From contig JAQSEB010000034.1 of NCBI GenBank assembly GCA_030063045.1, positions 2,046,001-2,110,000 on the forward strand: 64,000 nucleotides of DNA, given 5' to 3'. The position numbers were made by a program, and so were the translations under genes. Source of the stretch: Pratylenchus scribneri. Taxonomy: Eukaryota > Nematoda > Chromadorea > Rhabditida > Pratylenchidae. Positions within the stretch are counted from its first letter, which is position 1, and every line of letters starts with the position of its first letter. The notes under the pieces are model-generated. The model had not been told where the DNA came from. It ran no database searches and saw only the letters and a list, made by a program, of their open reading frames with translations. This document shows positions 33,801-44,692 of this stretch, piece by piece.

Positions 33801-35464
33801 CAATGTTTTGAAAAGGCGATTTGCTGATGATGAGGAAATGTCATCTTGAAAAATGCTAAAATTGACAATTTTAATTAGAATATATTCACAAATTAAGTAC
33901 CTCGGTGAATGGATTAGAATCAACAAATTTGAATATGGCAAATTTCCAATTTGAACTTGAATGCTGGCACCGGATTGAATGCATTCAATTTGTTTGTTTA
34001 CTCCATCCATTTGCTGTTCATTTCCTCGAGTTCTGCACAGCGCAATCAACGGCATCAATTGGGTGAGGAGTTGGGTTTCGTCGATAATTGAATGTTGCTA
34101 AAAATGCAAAAAATTAAATCCTATATATAATTTTAGAGGATCTTGAATGTTTGCATGTCCCCCGATTTTCTCGGAGATGTGTGGATGGATTGAGCTGAAT
34201 TTTTGTACTCAGGGGTTTTCGGGGGTGCTGATCACGACCAGATAGTTAGTTTTTTGATTTGGTCAAGTCTCGCGCAGCTAGGCCATAAGTTATGGCCAAG
34301 TGTAGTGATTTTGGATTTAGGTAATGAAAATGTCTAATATAGGGTAATCGAGGGTGCTGAACATGATGGTGACATTGGTTTTGCAATTGGTTCAAGTCTC
34401 GCGCAGCTAGGCCATAAGTTATGGCCAAGTTTGCTGATGTTGATTTTGATGATAGAAATGTCTAATATGGGGTAATCGATAGTGCTGAGTATGATGGTGA
34501 TAATGATTTTGTATTTGGTTCAAGTCTCGCGCAGTTAGGCCAAAAGTTATGGCCAAGTTTGTTGATGTTGGATTTTGATGATAGAAATGTCTAAGATATT
34601 GGATTTTGATGATGAAAATGTGTAATATAGGGTAAACGATGGTGCTAAGTATGATGGTGATAATGGTTTTGCAATTGGTATAGATTTTGGCCATGAAATA
34701 TGCAAATTTTGTTGTTGTGGAATAGCCCAACTGAAAATGGAATAGTCCAATAGAATTTGGAATAGTCCAGTGCTGACTGCTGAGTATGATGATGATAATG
34801 GTTTTGTATTTGGGTTTTGGCCATGAAATATGCAAATGTTAATTGTTATGGCCTAGAAGGACTATTCCGAATAATGTGGAATATTCCACATCGATTTTTT
34901 GCCCGCCCTATGAGTAGTATAGTAGAATTTATTGACGCTTTGTTTAATGAGTGGGGTAGCGCAGAATGTAAAGTGCTAGACTTTTTGCTGTATGGGTCAA
35001 GTTCGATTCCCAGTGGTGACAAATAATTTTTTTTATCATTTTTTACTTTTTATCCTTCACGATTTAATTCTCTGATGAGCCCCGAAGAGGCGAAGATGAT
35101 ATAAGGAAACAATCGACGGGCGAGCGAAGCGAGCTGAGCCCCGAAGGGGCGAAGAAGATAACAACAGTCACACTTCCCTAGCTCAGAAGAACGCCCGATA
35201 GGGCGTTCGCCTGAGCTAGTATTATTAATTTTCTAATTTACTGACCTCCTCTTCATAATTTGCATTTGATGTCATCAATTCATTTTCTTTAATTTGTTCC
35301 ACCACCGGTGAATGTGAAGCGGATGAAGAAACGCCACTGCTGCTCGACAATTGGCCATTGCCTTCCGAATAGGTATGACCGGTAAAAAAATGTTGCCGAA
35401 ATGTTGAATTGCCAAAGGCGTGAATAATTTCATTGTATTCGGAGAGAAGAACAGCTCCTAACAT
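30866..35464 (-). CDS. Large unknown protein, about 788 residues
   Basis: Exons: 35246-35464, 33901-34097, 33640-33855, about 33482-33530, 33280-33460, 32934-33211, 32636-32886, 32167-32202, 31865-32119, 31294-31698, 30866-31144. I do not recognise the family and see no transmembrane helix, signal peptide or catalytic motif. The N-terminus (MLGAVLLSEYNEIIHAFG) is followed by a Ser-rich stretch. The middle is mixed alpha/beta-like (YGGTQIFIQTELMPSFREL; IHSGHLIASFSSHSPSE). The C-terminal half is helical (LLRSLLNELLTWSSGLART; FNQLMEALMNTNEEE). The short fourth exon gives a one-base phase conflict with the next, so that join is wrong or there is a frameshift. Introns hold a tRNA-like remnant, a dispersed repeat and a 1.15 kb satellite/hairpin region. 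Confidence 0.55.
31725..31860. repeat. Dispersed GGTTTAA-rich repeat fragment
   Basis: GTGGTTTAAGAGTATTAAATGG and ACCAATTTTGGTTTAAGG match the middle of the dispersed family. It lies in an intron of the large unknown gene. Confidence 0.5.
32270..32460. repeat. Dispersed GGTTTAA-rich repeat copy
   Basis: ATTGGATAGAGCTGGTCAAG and ATGCATTGATGAATGGTATA align with the copies at 40.84 kb and 49.24 kb, followed by the same TTTGGCC and AATTTTGGTTT words. It is inside an intron of the large unknown gene. Confidence 0.7.
32464..32541 (-). repeat. tRNA-like remnant
   Basis: On the minus strand GACCGCC begins a tRNA-like sequence with TAGTTCAGTTGGTTAGGT (D-arm/A box) and CCAGGTTCGATAACCTG (T-arm with an extra base in the loop). 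Only about four of seven acceptor pairs form, so this is a decayed tRNA or SINE head, not a working gene. Confidence 0.6.
34220..34840. repeat. Tandem satellite with a unit near 128 bp, decaying to the right
   Basis: Three units start with TCAAGTCTCGCGCAGCTAGG at about 34263, 34392 and 34520. Each continues with CCATAAGTTATGGCCAAGT, a TTTTGATGATAGAAATGTC-like segment and a GGGTGCTGAACATGATGGTG-like segment. Further partial copies continue to about 34840, where CATGAAATATGCAAAT repeats replace part of the unit. It lies in the first intron of the large unknown gene. Confidence 0.85.
34950..35024 (+). repeat. tRNA-like remnant next to GC-rich hairpins
   Basis: TAGCGCAGAATGTAAAGTGC forms a good four-pair D-arm, and AAGTTCGATTCCCAG sits at the B box. 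The anticodon and acceptor stems do not form well. A T-rich stretch and GC-rich hairpins follow directly. Confidence 0.55.
35072..35222. repeat. Cluster of GC-rich hairpins and a 40-bp palindrome
   Basis: Two direct copies of TGAGCCCCGAAG(A/G)GGCGAAGA are separated by GAGCGAAGCGAGC, itself a small hairpin. At about 35179-35219, CTAGCTCAG and CTGAGCTAG flank AACGCCC and GGGCGTT, so the segment folds into one long hairpin. The GC content stands out against the AT-rich intron. No gene is implied. Confidence 0.75.
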
Positions 35465-36361
35465 TTTCTGGAAATTTTTTTCAGATTTAAAAAATTCCCG
35501 GCGGGAAATGAATAAACAAAGTCATAAAAATGGTTTTAGGTGGTAAATAATGTTGATTTTCGTTGATAAGAGTGGGGAAATGAGGAGGAAAGTGGCAGTA
35601 AGAGTCCATGAACCTTGTTCCTTCACTAAATACTCGGTACGCCTCAATTTTCGACCCTTATCCTATATGTTCACCGACAATTTTATCATCATAGTCCAAT
35701 CAAACTATATTCATAACCGAAATTTTCAAAAAAAAAGATAAGAAACTGTCTCAAAATAATGGATCGACGGTTCATTTCTCATTCTAAGATTGGCGGTCAT
35801 TTTCATACTAAACTTTTGATGGTAATCCTCGAAAGATGGATCAAAAATTTCATAATTATTTGTAATTATCGGAGCAAAATGGAAAGTGGAAACAAATTTA
35901 TGCTACCTTACCTAATTATTCGATTCCAATAAGAAGTAAGAATTAGGAAATATTATCTCACGGATTGATAAAGATAAGGAAAAAGTCAATACCAAATCAT
36001 ATGATTTTTTTGGCCAAAAATTTCCATCAATTCTATTATCTTTATGTAGAAAAATAGAAAACAGAAAAAATATAATACAGGCAATTTCGATGATTTTAAA
36101 ATGGCATAAAATTACCAGCTTTGAAAATAGCAGTTTTGGAAAGAATAATCGGAAGAATAACAATAAAAAAGGGAGGAGTATATAATCAATGTGATGTGTG
36201 AACAATTTAAATATTATCGCAATATTTTCTTTGGAAAAAGGCAGTAAATCTATAAAAAGAATGGATGGAATCCTAATGAGATGAGACTAAAAATTATGAT
36301 TTACGAGAATCGAAGTGAAAATTGAAAATATTGATTGTTGTATTCATTCCCGATTTGTGAA
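35465..36361. other. Intergenic region between the large unknown gene and the MAP kinase kinase gene
   Basis: AT-rich with no supported gene. It should contain the promoter or trans-splice site of the downstream (left) gene and the 3' untranslated region of the kinase gene. Confidence 0.35.
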
Positions 36362-37837
36362 TCAAGCTTGGTCAATGCTGAGTGCCGTCAAAATTTGTTT
36401 TTGTTCCATACGGGAAACACTAAAATTAATTTTGTATTTTAATTATTTTAAATCCAATAACTCACTCTAAAATGGATGAAATGAATTCGCTGGCGTCAAA
36501 ATCTTTGTCCGTTCTGGCCTGAACCAAAAATGGATGTTCCATCAATTCTTTGTATTTTGGGCGTTCACGGAAATTTTTGGTCAGACTAAAATTGAACAAA
36601 AAAATTGTATAAAATAAATAATCGAACCAAAGGGCCACAAATTCGTGAAAACTCTCTGAATAGCCGAATTTTCGGTCGACGGTGGGTGCCGGCTCCTGTA
36701 TTACTTGTTTGAGCTGTTCAAATGGCGTTTTCCATTTGCCATAAGGGTGCCGGCCAGATGCGATTTCGACCTAATTTTGGATTTATTTTTAAATTCAATA
36801 AAATTAAATTAAATCCAAACCAGAGTGATGCCCAAACTCCAAACATCTGCCTGAACACCGTATGCTTCCTTCGATTCGCCTTCAATCCGTTCCGGTGGCC
36901 TTGAATTATTTTTTAATTTCGTAAAAAAAAAATTTTCTCACATATACGGTTTGCAGCCGGCATTTATTGTTTTTGCGACGGAATTTGTCAAATGACCGGA
37001 TATTCCAAAATCACAAATTTTCACTTCGCCATTTCGATTTAGAAGAATATTCGACGGTTTCACATCCCGATGGATCAGATTCATTTGCTCTTTCATGAAA
37101 TTGAGGCCCTCGATCACCTGAAAAAATAAAAATCAAATTAGAAATATTTAAATTATTTATTTTTTACGGATGAAGCGACTCTGGCTATGAATGGCTCCGG
37201 TATGCTTTTTCCCATATCCACGCAAAGACGATAGAATTTGTCCAATGAAATGTCCATAACTTCCATGCAAATCCACACATCCCCTTCCCGATACATTGCA
37301 CCGTAGAAGCGAACCATCTAAATTTGTTAATTTCATTTAAAATAATGTATTTTGCCTATGATTTACCTGTTTACAACAATGACTTTTCATGCAAGCATCC
37401 AATTCAACAAACATTCGTTTCTGGCTTTCATCATTTAATGAAGAATGAATCCTCTAAAAATATAAATTCATTTTGATTTTTCCATTATTTTGACCCAACC
37501 TTTACAGCAAATATTAATTCCGTTGTTCGATGTCTCATTTGTTCCACAACACCATAAGCACCTCTGCCCAATTCAACAATTTTTTCTAGTTCATTGGCGG
37601 AAACAACAATTTCTGATCCATTCTCGGTCCTTAAAGAAGAATAATTTATATTTTTATCTATTTTAAATAAATGAACAAACCGCATTACAAATTTATCGTC
37701 CAAATTGTCAGCCATGCTTGGCGGTGGTGTTAAATCGGGCATTTTTATTTCCAATTTCTTTATTTCTGCAAATTTTTTTGGTTTAACCCATATATAAAAT
37801 TTTATTTTAACATACTTGAGCCGGATTTTGCTGACAT
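36362..37837 (-). CDS. MKK3/6-type dual-specificity MAP kinase kinase (SEK-1-like)
   Basis: Expected to phosphorylate p38 MAP kinase in stress and immune signalling. Exons: 37816-37837, 37681-37765, 37500-37629, 37367-37453, 37168-37317, 36942-37117, 36821-36899, 36628-36770, 36466-36585, 36362-36419, giving 349 residues. The kinase motifs are complete: [10 protein letters not shown] (glycine loop), FAVK (catalytic Lys), [19 protein letters not shown] (catalytic loop), DFGISG and the activation loop [10 protein letters not shown] with the Ser and Thr phosphorylated in MKK3/6. [20 protein letters not shown] is diagnostic for MKK3/6. The usual APE is PPE here (YMPPERI). The short N-terminus ([14 protein letters not shown]) could be the p38 docking site. 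Confidence 0.93.
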
Positions 37838-38139
37838 TTTTAATCAAATTTATCTGAAAAATTATAGTTTAAAACTAAACTGTCTTTAAGGTAATACATA
37901 TACGTAATATTATAAAAATTTGCGCGATACGCGATTTCATAAAAATTTAATGATAAAATAAAATAAAGGATATTTTCAATAGTTTAGGAGGGTTCATTCA
38001 TCTTTCATTTACGTGTGCTTGTGCAATTTATTTAAATACACTTCATTCGTGTTGTTTTTAAATGGAAAAAATTTTTTTATTAATTTTTTCCAAGAAATTT
38101 CTTATTTTTAGATTATTGAAAATTGAAAATTCAACAAAA
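37838..38139. promoter_or_regulatory. Divergent 302-bp upstream region shared by the kinase and CLPTM1 genes
   Basis: The two start codons point away from each other, so both promoters must lie here. A short GTATACGTAA-like and GCGCGATACGCG-containing segment near 37895-37935 is the only GC-rich patch. No known site is assigned. Confidence 0.4.
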
Positions 38140-41100
38140 ATGCCCAATCAACAAAATGAAATTGCCCCAGTTGATGATGCTCCTGCCGATGCCGGTCAGC
38201 AAGCACCAAATGTGAGTATTGAAATACCAAAATTTATAACATTAAAAAATTAAATTTTAGCAGCAATTCCAATTATGGCCATTTTTGAAATCAATGTTCA
38301 CCCGGCTGCTAATGTTTTGGGTGATTTCTTCATTGATCCGCAACTTTTTTGGACCAAAAACGCCGCAAACAGGCCACAATATCAGTGCGGATACAAAGCA
38401 ATATCCACCTTCATTCAATATGTTTTCCCCAAATCAACCTTATCAATTTTATATGTACATCTCGCACAAGGTTTATTAAAAATCGTATCTATAAATAATC
38501 GATATTTATTTATGAAGATGGAACCATTCAACGAATTCGACAATCCGGAAGCAATATTTTGGCGCGAAACAAACCTCATTTACGGTGATTGGACTTCAGG
38601 TCCGGAAGGCGATGGATCCAGAGCAAAATCAATTTCATTCCCAACACCGGAAATATTACAACGGAACGGGTCCATTTATTTGCACGTTTTCCTCTTCAAA
38701 CAAGGTCAATCCCATTTGCCGAGTTCACCGAAATATGGAGGAAAGGAGGTAGAAAATATGAAAATTGGTTGAATTTTCACAACAAATTTTTAGATTGTCT
38801 ATTCAAGTTTTCAATTGAACAAATACAAAAAGAAGCATTATCGAAAAACGACCAATTTGTTGACGGGTAAAACGGAACAAAGCGCATTGGAACAGCAAAA
38901 AGCCGAAGATGGGGTGAAATGGGAAATTTTGAATTATTGGCATCCGAACATCACGGTGAATATTGTGACCGATTTTACTGCATGGACCAGAGGTTTTTCC
39001 ACATTTTCTAAGGAATTAATTAATCCAATTTTAATAGGACAATTACCAGCGCCATTGGATGAGGCGGTCAAATTCGATCCAACCAGCAATCGATATTATC
39101 CAATTGTCTTTTTCAACAATTATTGGAATTTGGGAACCGAATATCAGCCAGTTAATGAGACGGTGGGTTTAATCGATAAAATAAAATTCATTTAATAGTA
39201 AGAAAGCGAAGCTATTATTAGGTGGTGGATTTTAAGATCGCAAAATAGATTTTAGGAACCACGAAATAAAATAGTTGATTTTTGTTTTTATTGATTTTTT
39301 CCAATGAAATATCTAAAAAAATAAGCAAAATTGGTTAGAAAAATTATATTCAAAATTTATTTAATATTTCACATTTAATTTTACTTAAAAATTCAGACAA
39401 CCTCATTGAATTTGACGGTCACTTTTGCTCCACTTTCTTTGTTCAAATGGCAACTTTATGCTTCACAACAGGTTTTAATAAAAATAAAAATTAATTAATT
39501 TTGATAATTTAAAAATAGATGCGAGGAAAATGGTCAAATATGTTGGGCGGCGAATTGTTCGAAGAAAGTGACGCCGACCAAGATGCAATAAAGCAGGCAT
39601 TGATCGAAACAAGTCCGGTCCTGTTGGGCGTCACAATCGTTGTTTCCATCCTCCACACTGTGCTCGAAATGCTGGCCTTCAAAAATGACATTCAATTTTG
39701 GCGAACCCGAAAAAGTTTGGAGGGCCTTTCCGTCCGCTCTGTTCTCTTCAACATTTTCCAATCGCTGATTGTTTTCCTCTATGTTTGTGACAATGATTCA
39801 AGCTGGCTCATCAAAATGTCCATTGGATTTGGCCTACTCATTGAGATGTGGAAAATACCAAAATGTTTAAACATTGAGGTTAATTTTAAATTTAAATATT
39901 TGCTTTATTTAAATTTTAATTTAGGTGATTCGTGATCAACCATTGTTTGGATTTATTCCACGCGTCAAATTCAGTGATAAAGGCTCTTATGTGGAATCGG
40001 CAACAAAGGATTATGATCAGGTTTCGCATTTAAAATTATTTAACTAGTTTTGCTCGAAATACTGTTATAAAATTACATAAAAATGTCATATAAACCCAAA
40101 AAAACTATCTTCCTCTGAGCGGGTTCGAACCCGAGACCTATTTTATAACAAGAGGAAGTGTCTACCATTTGAACCAAAAAATTACACAAATTTTCCTTGG
40201 TATCTTTATAAACTTTAGCAGCCTAAACCCCTCCCGATTATTATTTATTTTAATACACAATTTGGTTTTAAGATGGCTTTCAAATATCTTTCATGGGCAC
40301 TTTTCCCTCTGCTTGGCGGCTATGCCATCTATTCATTGGTTTATGATGAGCAAAAAGGATGGTACAGTTGGATATTGTGAGTGGAACAATAAATAATTAA
40401 ATTTAAATAAATACATTTATTAATTTAAAGAGGAATGCTCTATGGATTTTTGTTGACTTTTGGCTTTATAATGGTAATGTTTTTAATTTTTAATTCAAAA
40501 TTATTTGATTTTTAATAGATGACCCCTCAACTTTTCATAAATTATAAGCTCAAATCCGTGGCCCATCTCCCATGGCGAATGCTCACCTACAAATTCATCA
40601 ATACATTCATTGTAAATCCAATCATAATTTGGCTAATTTATTTAATATTTATTTGGCAGGATGATTTGTTCGCATTCGTCATTAAAATGCCGACACTTTA
40701 TCGAATTGGCTGCTTCAGAGACGACATCATATTTTTGGTAAAATCAAAACAAATAATTAAATTTAAATAAACTTTGAATAAGAATAAAAAATGGTTTAGA
40801 TAGGGTTTATCCTACACATTCACAACCATATACCCAAAATAGGATAGAGCTGGTCAGGACGCATTGAATAGGTCTATAATTTGTTATGGTTTGGCCAAAA
40901 TAAGGGGATTAAACGGTTTAAACCATTTGTTTTTTTTGGTTCAAAACTAAGTTAAAAACGGTTTTAAACCCAAACTAAAACATAATCAAATGGTTTATTG
41001 GTCTAGGATAAACCGCTAAACTATAACTTTTTCGATAAATACTTTTTTTCTACTAAATCAATTCTAATTCTACAGATTTACATCTATCAACGGTGGATTT

Positions 41101-41294
41101 ATCGAGTCGATCCAAAACGCGTGAACGAGTACGGCACTTCCGGAGAGGGACCAACGACCACCGATGAAAATGTGCCACTAATCAATGAAAATGGAGGCGA
41201 AATGCGTTCAAACGATGAAAATGGACAAGAATCGACGACAAATTCAACGGCAAATGGCGATTTGGCCTCGGAAGAAACAAAGAAGGACAAATAA
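38140..41294 (+). CDS. CLPTM1 family multipass membrane protein
   Basis: Human CLPTM1 is an ER-membrane protein, reported to retain GABA-A receptor subunits. Thirteen exons: 38140-38211, 38261-38470, 38518-38748, 38794-38992, 39038-39162, 39397-39471, 39519-39878, 39925-40020, 40273-40376, 40431-40473, 40519-40611, 40660-40737, 41076-41294, giving 634 residues. The identity is clear: IYGDWTSGPEGDG, ILNYWHPNITVNIV, LAFKNDIQFWRTRKSLEGLS, MLYGFLLTFGFIMMTPQLF, INYKLKSVAHLPWRML and DDLFAFVIKMPTLYRIGC match human CLPTM1 almost word for word. Several hydrophobic helices lie in the second half, then a charged tail. Two introns are enlarged by repeats: a SINE-like copy (40.07 kb) and a dispersed repeat (40.79 kb). 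Confidence 0.95.
40072..40178 (-). repeat. SINE-like tRNA-headed element
   Basis: On the minus strand TGGTTCAAATGGTAGACAC (A box), GGTCTCGGGTTCGAACCC (B box) and the tail TAGTTTTTTTGGGTTTATAT with ACATTTTTATG match the family. It lies in an intron of the CLPTM1 gene. Confidence 0.75.
40790..41035. repeat. Dispersed GGTTTAA-rich repeat, most complete copy
   Basis: The copy runs from GGTTTATCCTACACATTCAC through GGATAGAGCTGGTCAGGACG, GTTATGGTTTGGCC and GGTTTAAACCATTTG to TGGTTTATTGGTCTAGGATA. The same order of words is found at 32.3 kb and, split by a hAT-like insertion, at 48.37-49.44 kb. No reading frame is present and the ends are not sharply defined. Confidence 0.75.
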
Positions 41295-41587
41295 AATTAA
41301 TTTTTAAGAAGAGATGAACTGAACACCAATTTAAAACATTTGCAGCAACACAGAAAAAATCTCCCAATTCTTTTTTATTTTACATCGCTATTTTTGTGAT
41401 CCATTTTATGTTGTTCGTGAAAAAAAATGTTTTTCTAGTCAAGTTTTATTTCTTTATTAATGTGGGGAAATTATATTTACAAATGAATGAGAATGGAAAA
41501 TAAACAATACAATATGAGATGATTAGATGGAACAATGTGGGATATTTCTATGGGTCATCTTCTAATAAAAGTGGGAAATATGTTCAA

Positions 41588-44500
41588 TCAAAGTTGCGGT
41601 GTATTCAGAACTTCGTCCAGCAATTGAAGTGCTCTGAAAAGTGAATAAATTTACAAAAAATCAGACGAATATTTATCATTCACCTGTGCAATTGTAATTC
41701 AATCCAACATGAAGTTTCCTTAAAAATTTCTTAGTTTTCAAATAATATTTTTTTCTCAAAAAAACCTGAATGCTTCTTCGTGGATAACTCAGACCAAAAC
41801 CCTTGAAGAATGAAATGCGGATTGTACAAAGTCGGCGAAAATCATCCACACCGGGATCATCGGTTGTAGCCTGCAAAAAATATTTATTAAACAATAAAAA
41901 CGAATATTTTTGAATAAAAGTTGGGATAAAATTGATTTTAAATTACTCATTTTTTTTTATAAATTATCATTTTATAATTTATTTAAAATTTTGTTAACAA
42001 ATTTAATAAAAACCTCATCATCACTTTGCTCCTCGCCTCCACCAAGTTGTTGTGCATTTGTCGAATTTCCCGCCATTGAATTAAATTCCGGCCGCTGTCG
42101 TTTTGCCCTCTGTGTTTGCTTGAGACGTTGATTCACATTTCTTTCCAAATTGCTTCGTTCCCAACATTCATGGCATTTTTGTAAATCAAATATCTAAAAA
42201 ATATTGAATTTTCTTTAAAATTTTAATTTTTTTTACCTTCACTGTTGTGTATTGGAGGAATTTATGCGCCTGATCATGCTCCTCCCTTTCGGTCAACATA
42301 TCCAAATAGTGGGTTTGAACAAAAATTGCATGTTTGCTCAGGACAGTCAGCCAAACATCGCCCTCCCCCTTCAAATCCAATCGAATACCTTTTCCAATAT
42401 TCCGCCTTAAAAATTAATTATTTAATAAAAATTTGTATTGGGCAAGAAGAGGTGAACCTGCATTTTTCGGCAGCATCACTTCTCTCCGTATTTGTCAATG
42501 AACCAAGGCAAAAACGCGAAGAACCGGAACTGTTCAGTCCGCCGTCCACAAAAATTTGGTGACTTTCTGAAGTGGCTTGGAATGTTTCGCCAACTTTTCG
42601 ATCATATTCATAATAATTGATTGCACACCAATGGATTGGAACTTAAATAAAACAAATGTGAATAAAATGTAGAATTTAGGCTTTGGTTAATAAGGAAAGG
42701 CAATTTTTAGGTCGACTAGTTTTTTATTAGATTTCATCAAAAATAAATTAGAAAATATTTGGCTCAAATGGGAGACCTTTAATTTTGTAAAAATTAGGTC
42801 ATGGGTTCGAATCCGCTCAGAGGCAGTTATTTTTTTCTGGCTTGATAGGCATTTTTATGGCATTTTTAAGTATATTCCAAGACAAAATACTGTCATTTAA
42901 AAAAAATGAGGTACCAAAAATGTTAAAAATTTTTCAGGACTACAATTTCGAAGAATTGCATTGCTTTGAACTTACGTGGTTTATCCGAAATGAATGGCCG
43001 ATTGTAGGGTTTGTTGAATTCATCCAGTCCGTAGACATATTTTGGCGGCATTGTTGGCACTTCTTCTGCCGAGAATTCCAAAAATGGTGGAATTGATGAG
43101 TCCAAAATGGTAGAAGTGACCGATGAATGGCCATAGCCAAAATTGGGCGATGAAAATTGAGAAGAATGACAAATTGAGGAAGCAGTTGATGCAGCGGTGG
43201 TGGTGTTGAATGGTTCCATCAGTCCACCAAAATCGGCAAAAGGATTCATCGCATTCAATGGATGTTGTTGATAAATATTTGTGGAGGAGGAGGATGAGGA
43301 AGCAATTGGCAAAGGTGCGGTGGATTGGAGTAAACCCATCGAATTTTGTGTGGCAATATTTGCGGAATTGGGCGGTAACTATAAAAATATGGTAAATACG
43401 AAATAATTCTAATAATTTCTAAAATACTATTGGAATGGAATTTTGTACTCGATTTGGTGCCATTGGTGGCATTTGCTGTGGTTGAATAAATCCTTGCATT
43501 TTTGGGAATGTTGAATTTGGAATAATTTGCGATGATTGTGGCGGATAATTTATCATATTTATTGGTGAAATTTGTGTTGGTTGTGCCATATTTTGGGTTG
43601 GAGATATTTGAAGAGGTTGTGATCTTTGTGAATATCCGGCTGATGCAGTATTTTGTGTTGGAGTTGGAAAAGCCGGACTCAAATGCATTTGTTGAGGTTT
43701 GCCAATATCCGGAGGTCGCCCTTGGCCTTGTTGCATTTGTGGCGGCTTCTGCGAATTTGGCGGTCGACCAGGCCCTCTATGTGGCGCGATAATTGGTTTA
43801 TATTCGGGCGGAGATGTACTGGATTCGGAAAATAAGGTGGCACTATAAATGGAATTTTAAAATAATAATTCAAAAATCCAAACTTGGTAGTTGGCTGCAA
43901 TTCAATGCCCTCAACCGAAATTACTCGTTCATAATGATATGGATTGACGCAGATCTAGAGTTTAAAAAATCATTGGAAGATGAATTATTTTTGGAAACCT
44001 GTTCAATTTTTAAATCGAAAGCACAAATACAAATTGTTCGATGTTTCAGTTCATTTTTATGCAAATCATGCCAGCGAAATATTTTTGAATAAACGACATG
44101 TGGAAATCCTTTTCGCCCGGCAACCTTTAATTATTAAAATGCATAATTTAATTTGATCTATATTTCAACCTGCAATCGGCCATCCAGCGTTCTGGGCGTT
44201 GTTATGCATTTTGTCTCGATATTTCCCATTGAACTAACAGAAATAATGAATGCATCCAATTCGTCGCGTTTATCCTTCAGCTTTTTAATCAAACTTTCAA
44301 TAGCTTTTTTGCTGAATTCCCTGTCATTTCCCTAAAAATATTTATATAAATTTTATGTCTATAAAGGAAACAAACCACGACATATTGCATTAGATAACTT
44401 TAAAAATCATAATAAATTTTTGATGACCCCTTTTTCAAAAACCTAGTTATTGTGCTATTCGCATCCGAACTCGTTGGCCTTTGCATTGTTCCTCGCGAAA

Positions 44501-44692
44501 GTGGTTGTTGTTGAACAGGAAAACGGGGCACAATTGATTGAACATCACTCCCCAAATACCGAACGGGCGGTATATATGGTTGTTGCTGCTGCATTCCTAT
44601 TTGTTTGCAAAAATTTTTTTAAAAAATTCAATAAATTATTTACCAAGATTGTTAATTCTGCCATCGACAAAATGAGGAGTATTGATATTCAT
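41588..44692 (-). CDS. SMAD4-type co-SMAD transcription factor
   Basis: The common partner of receptor-activated SMADs in TGF-beta/BMP signalling. Fourteen exons from 44644-44692 down to 41588-41630 give about 710 residues. The MH1 domain reads [20 protein letters not shown], the DNA-binding hairpin [25 protein letters not shown] and [10 protein letters not shown]; these are nearly the human SMAD4 residues and keep the zinc ligands. A long Pro/Gln-rich linker contains PPxY-like words. The MH2 domain reads [49 protein letters not shown] and, after a SMAD4-specific insert, [40 protein letters not shown]. It is far closer to vertebrate SMAD4 than the divergent DAF-3, so probably the SMA-4-like ortholog. 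There is no C-terminal SSxS, as expected for a co-SMAD. Confidence 0.93.
42760..42878 (+). repeat. SINE-like tRNA-headed element, best-preserved copy
   Basis: CTCAAATGGGAGACC (A box), GTCATGGGTTCGAATCCGC (B box), then TTATTTTTTTCTGGCTTGAT and CATTTTTATGGCATTTTT. The head has the spacing of a tRNA but its T stem no longer pairs. It lies in a SMAD4 intron, opposite to the direction of SMAD4 transcription. Confidence 0.8.

Noticed and set aside
34419..34835. A 138-residue minus-strand open frame with repeats
   Set aside because: It is a by-product of the roughly 128-bp satellite; its residues repeat with the DNA unit.
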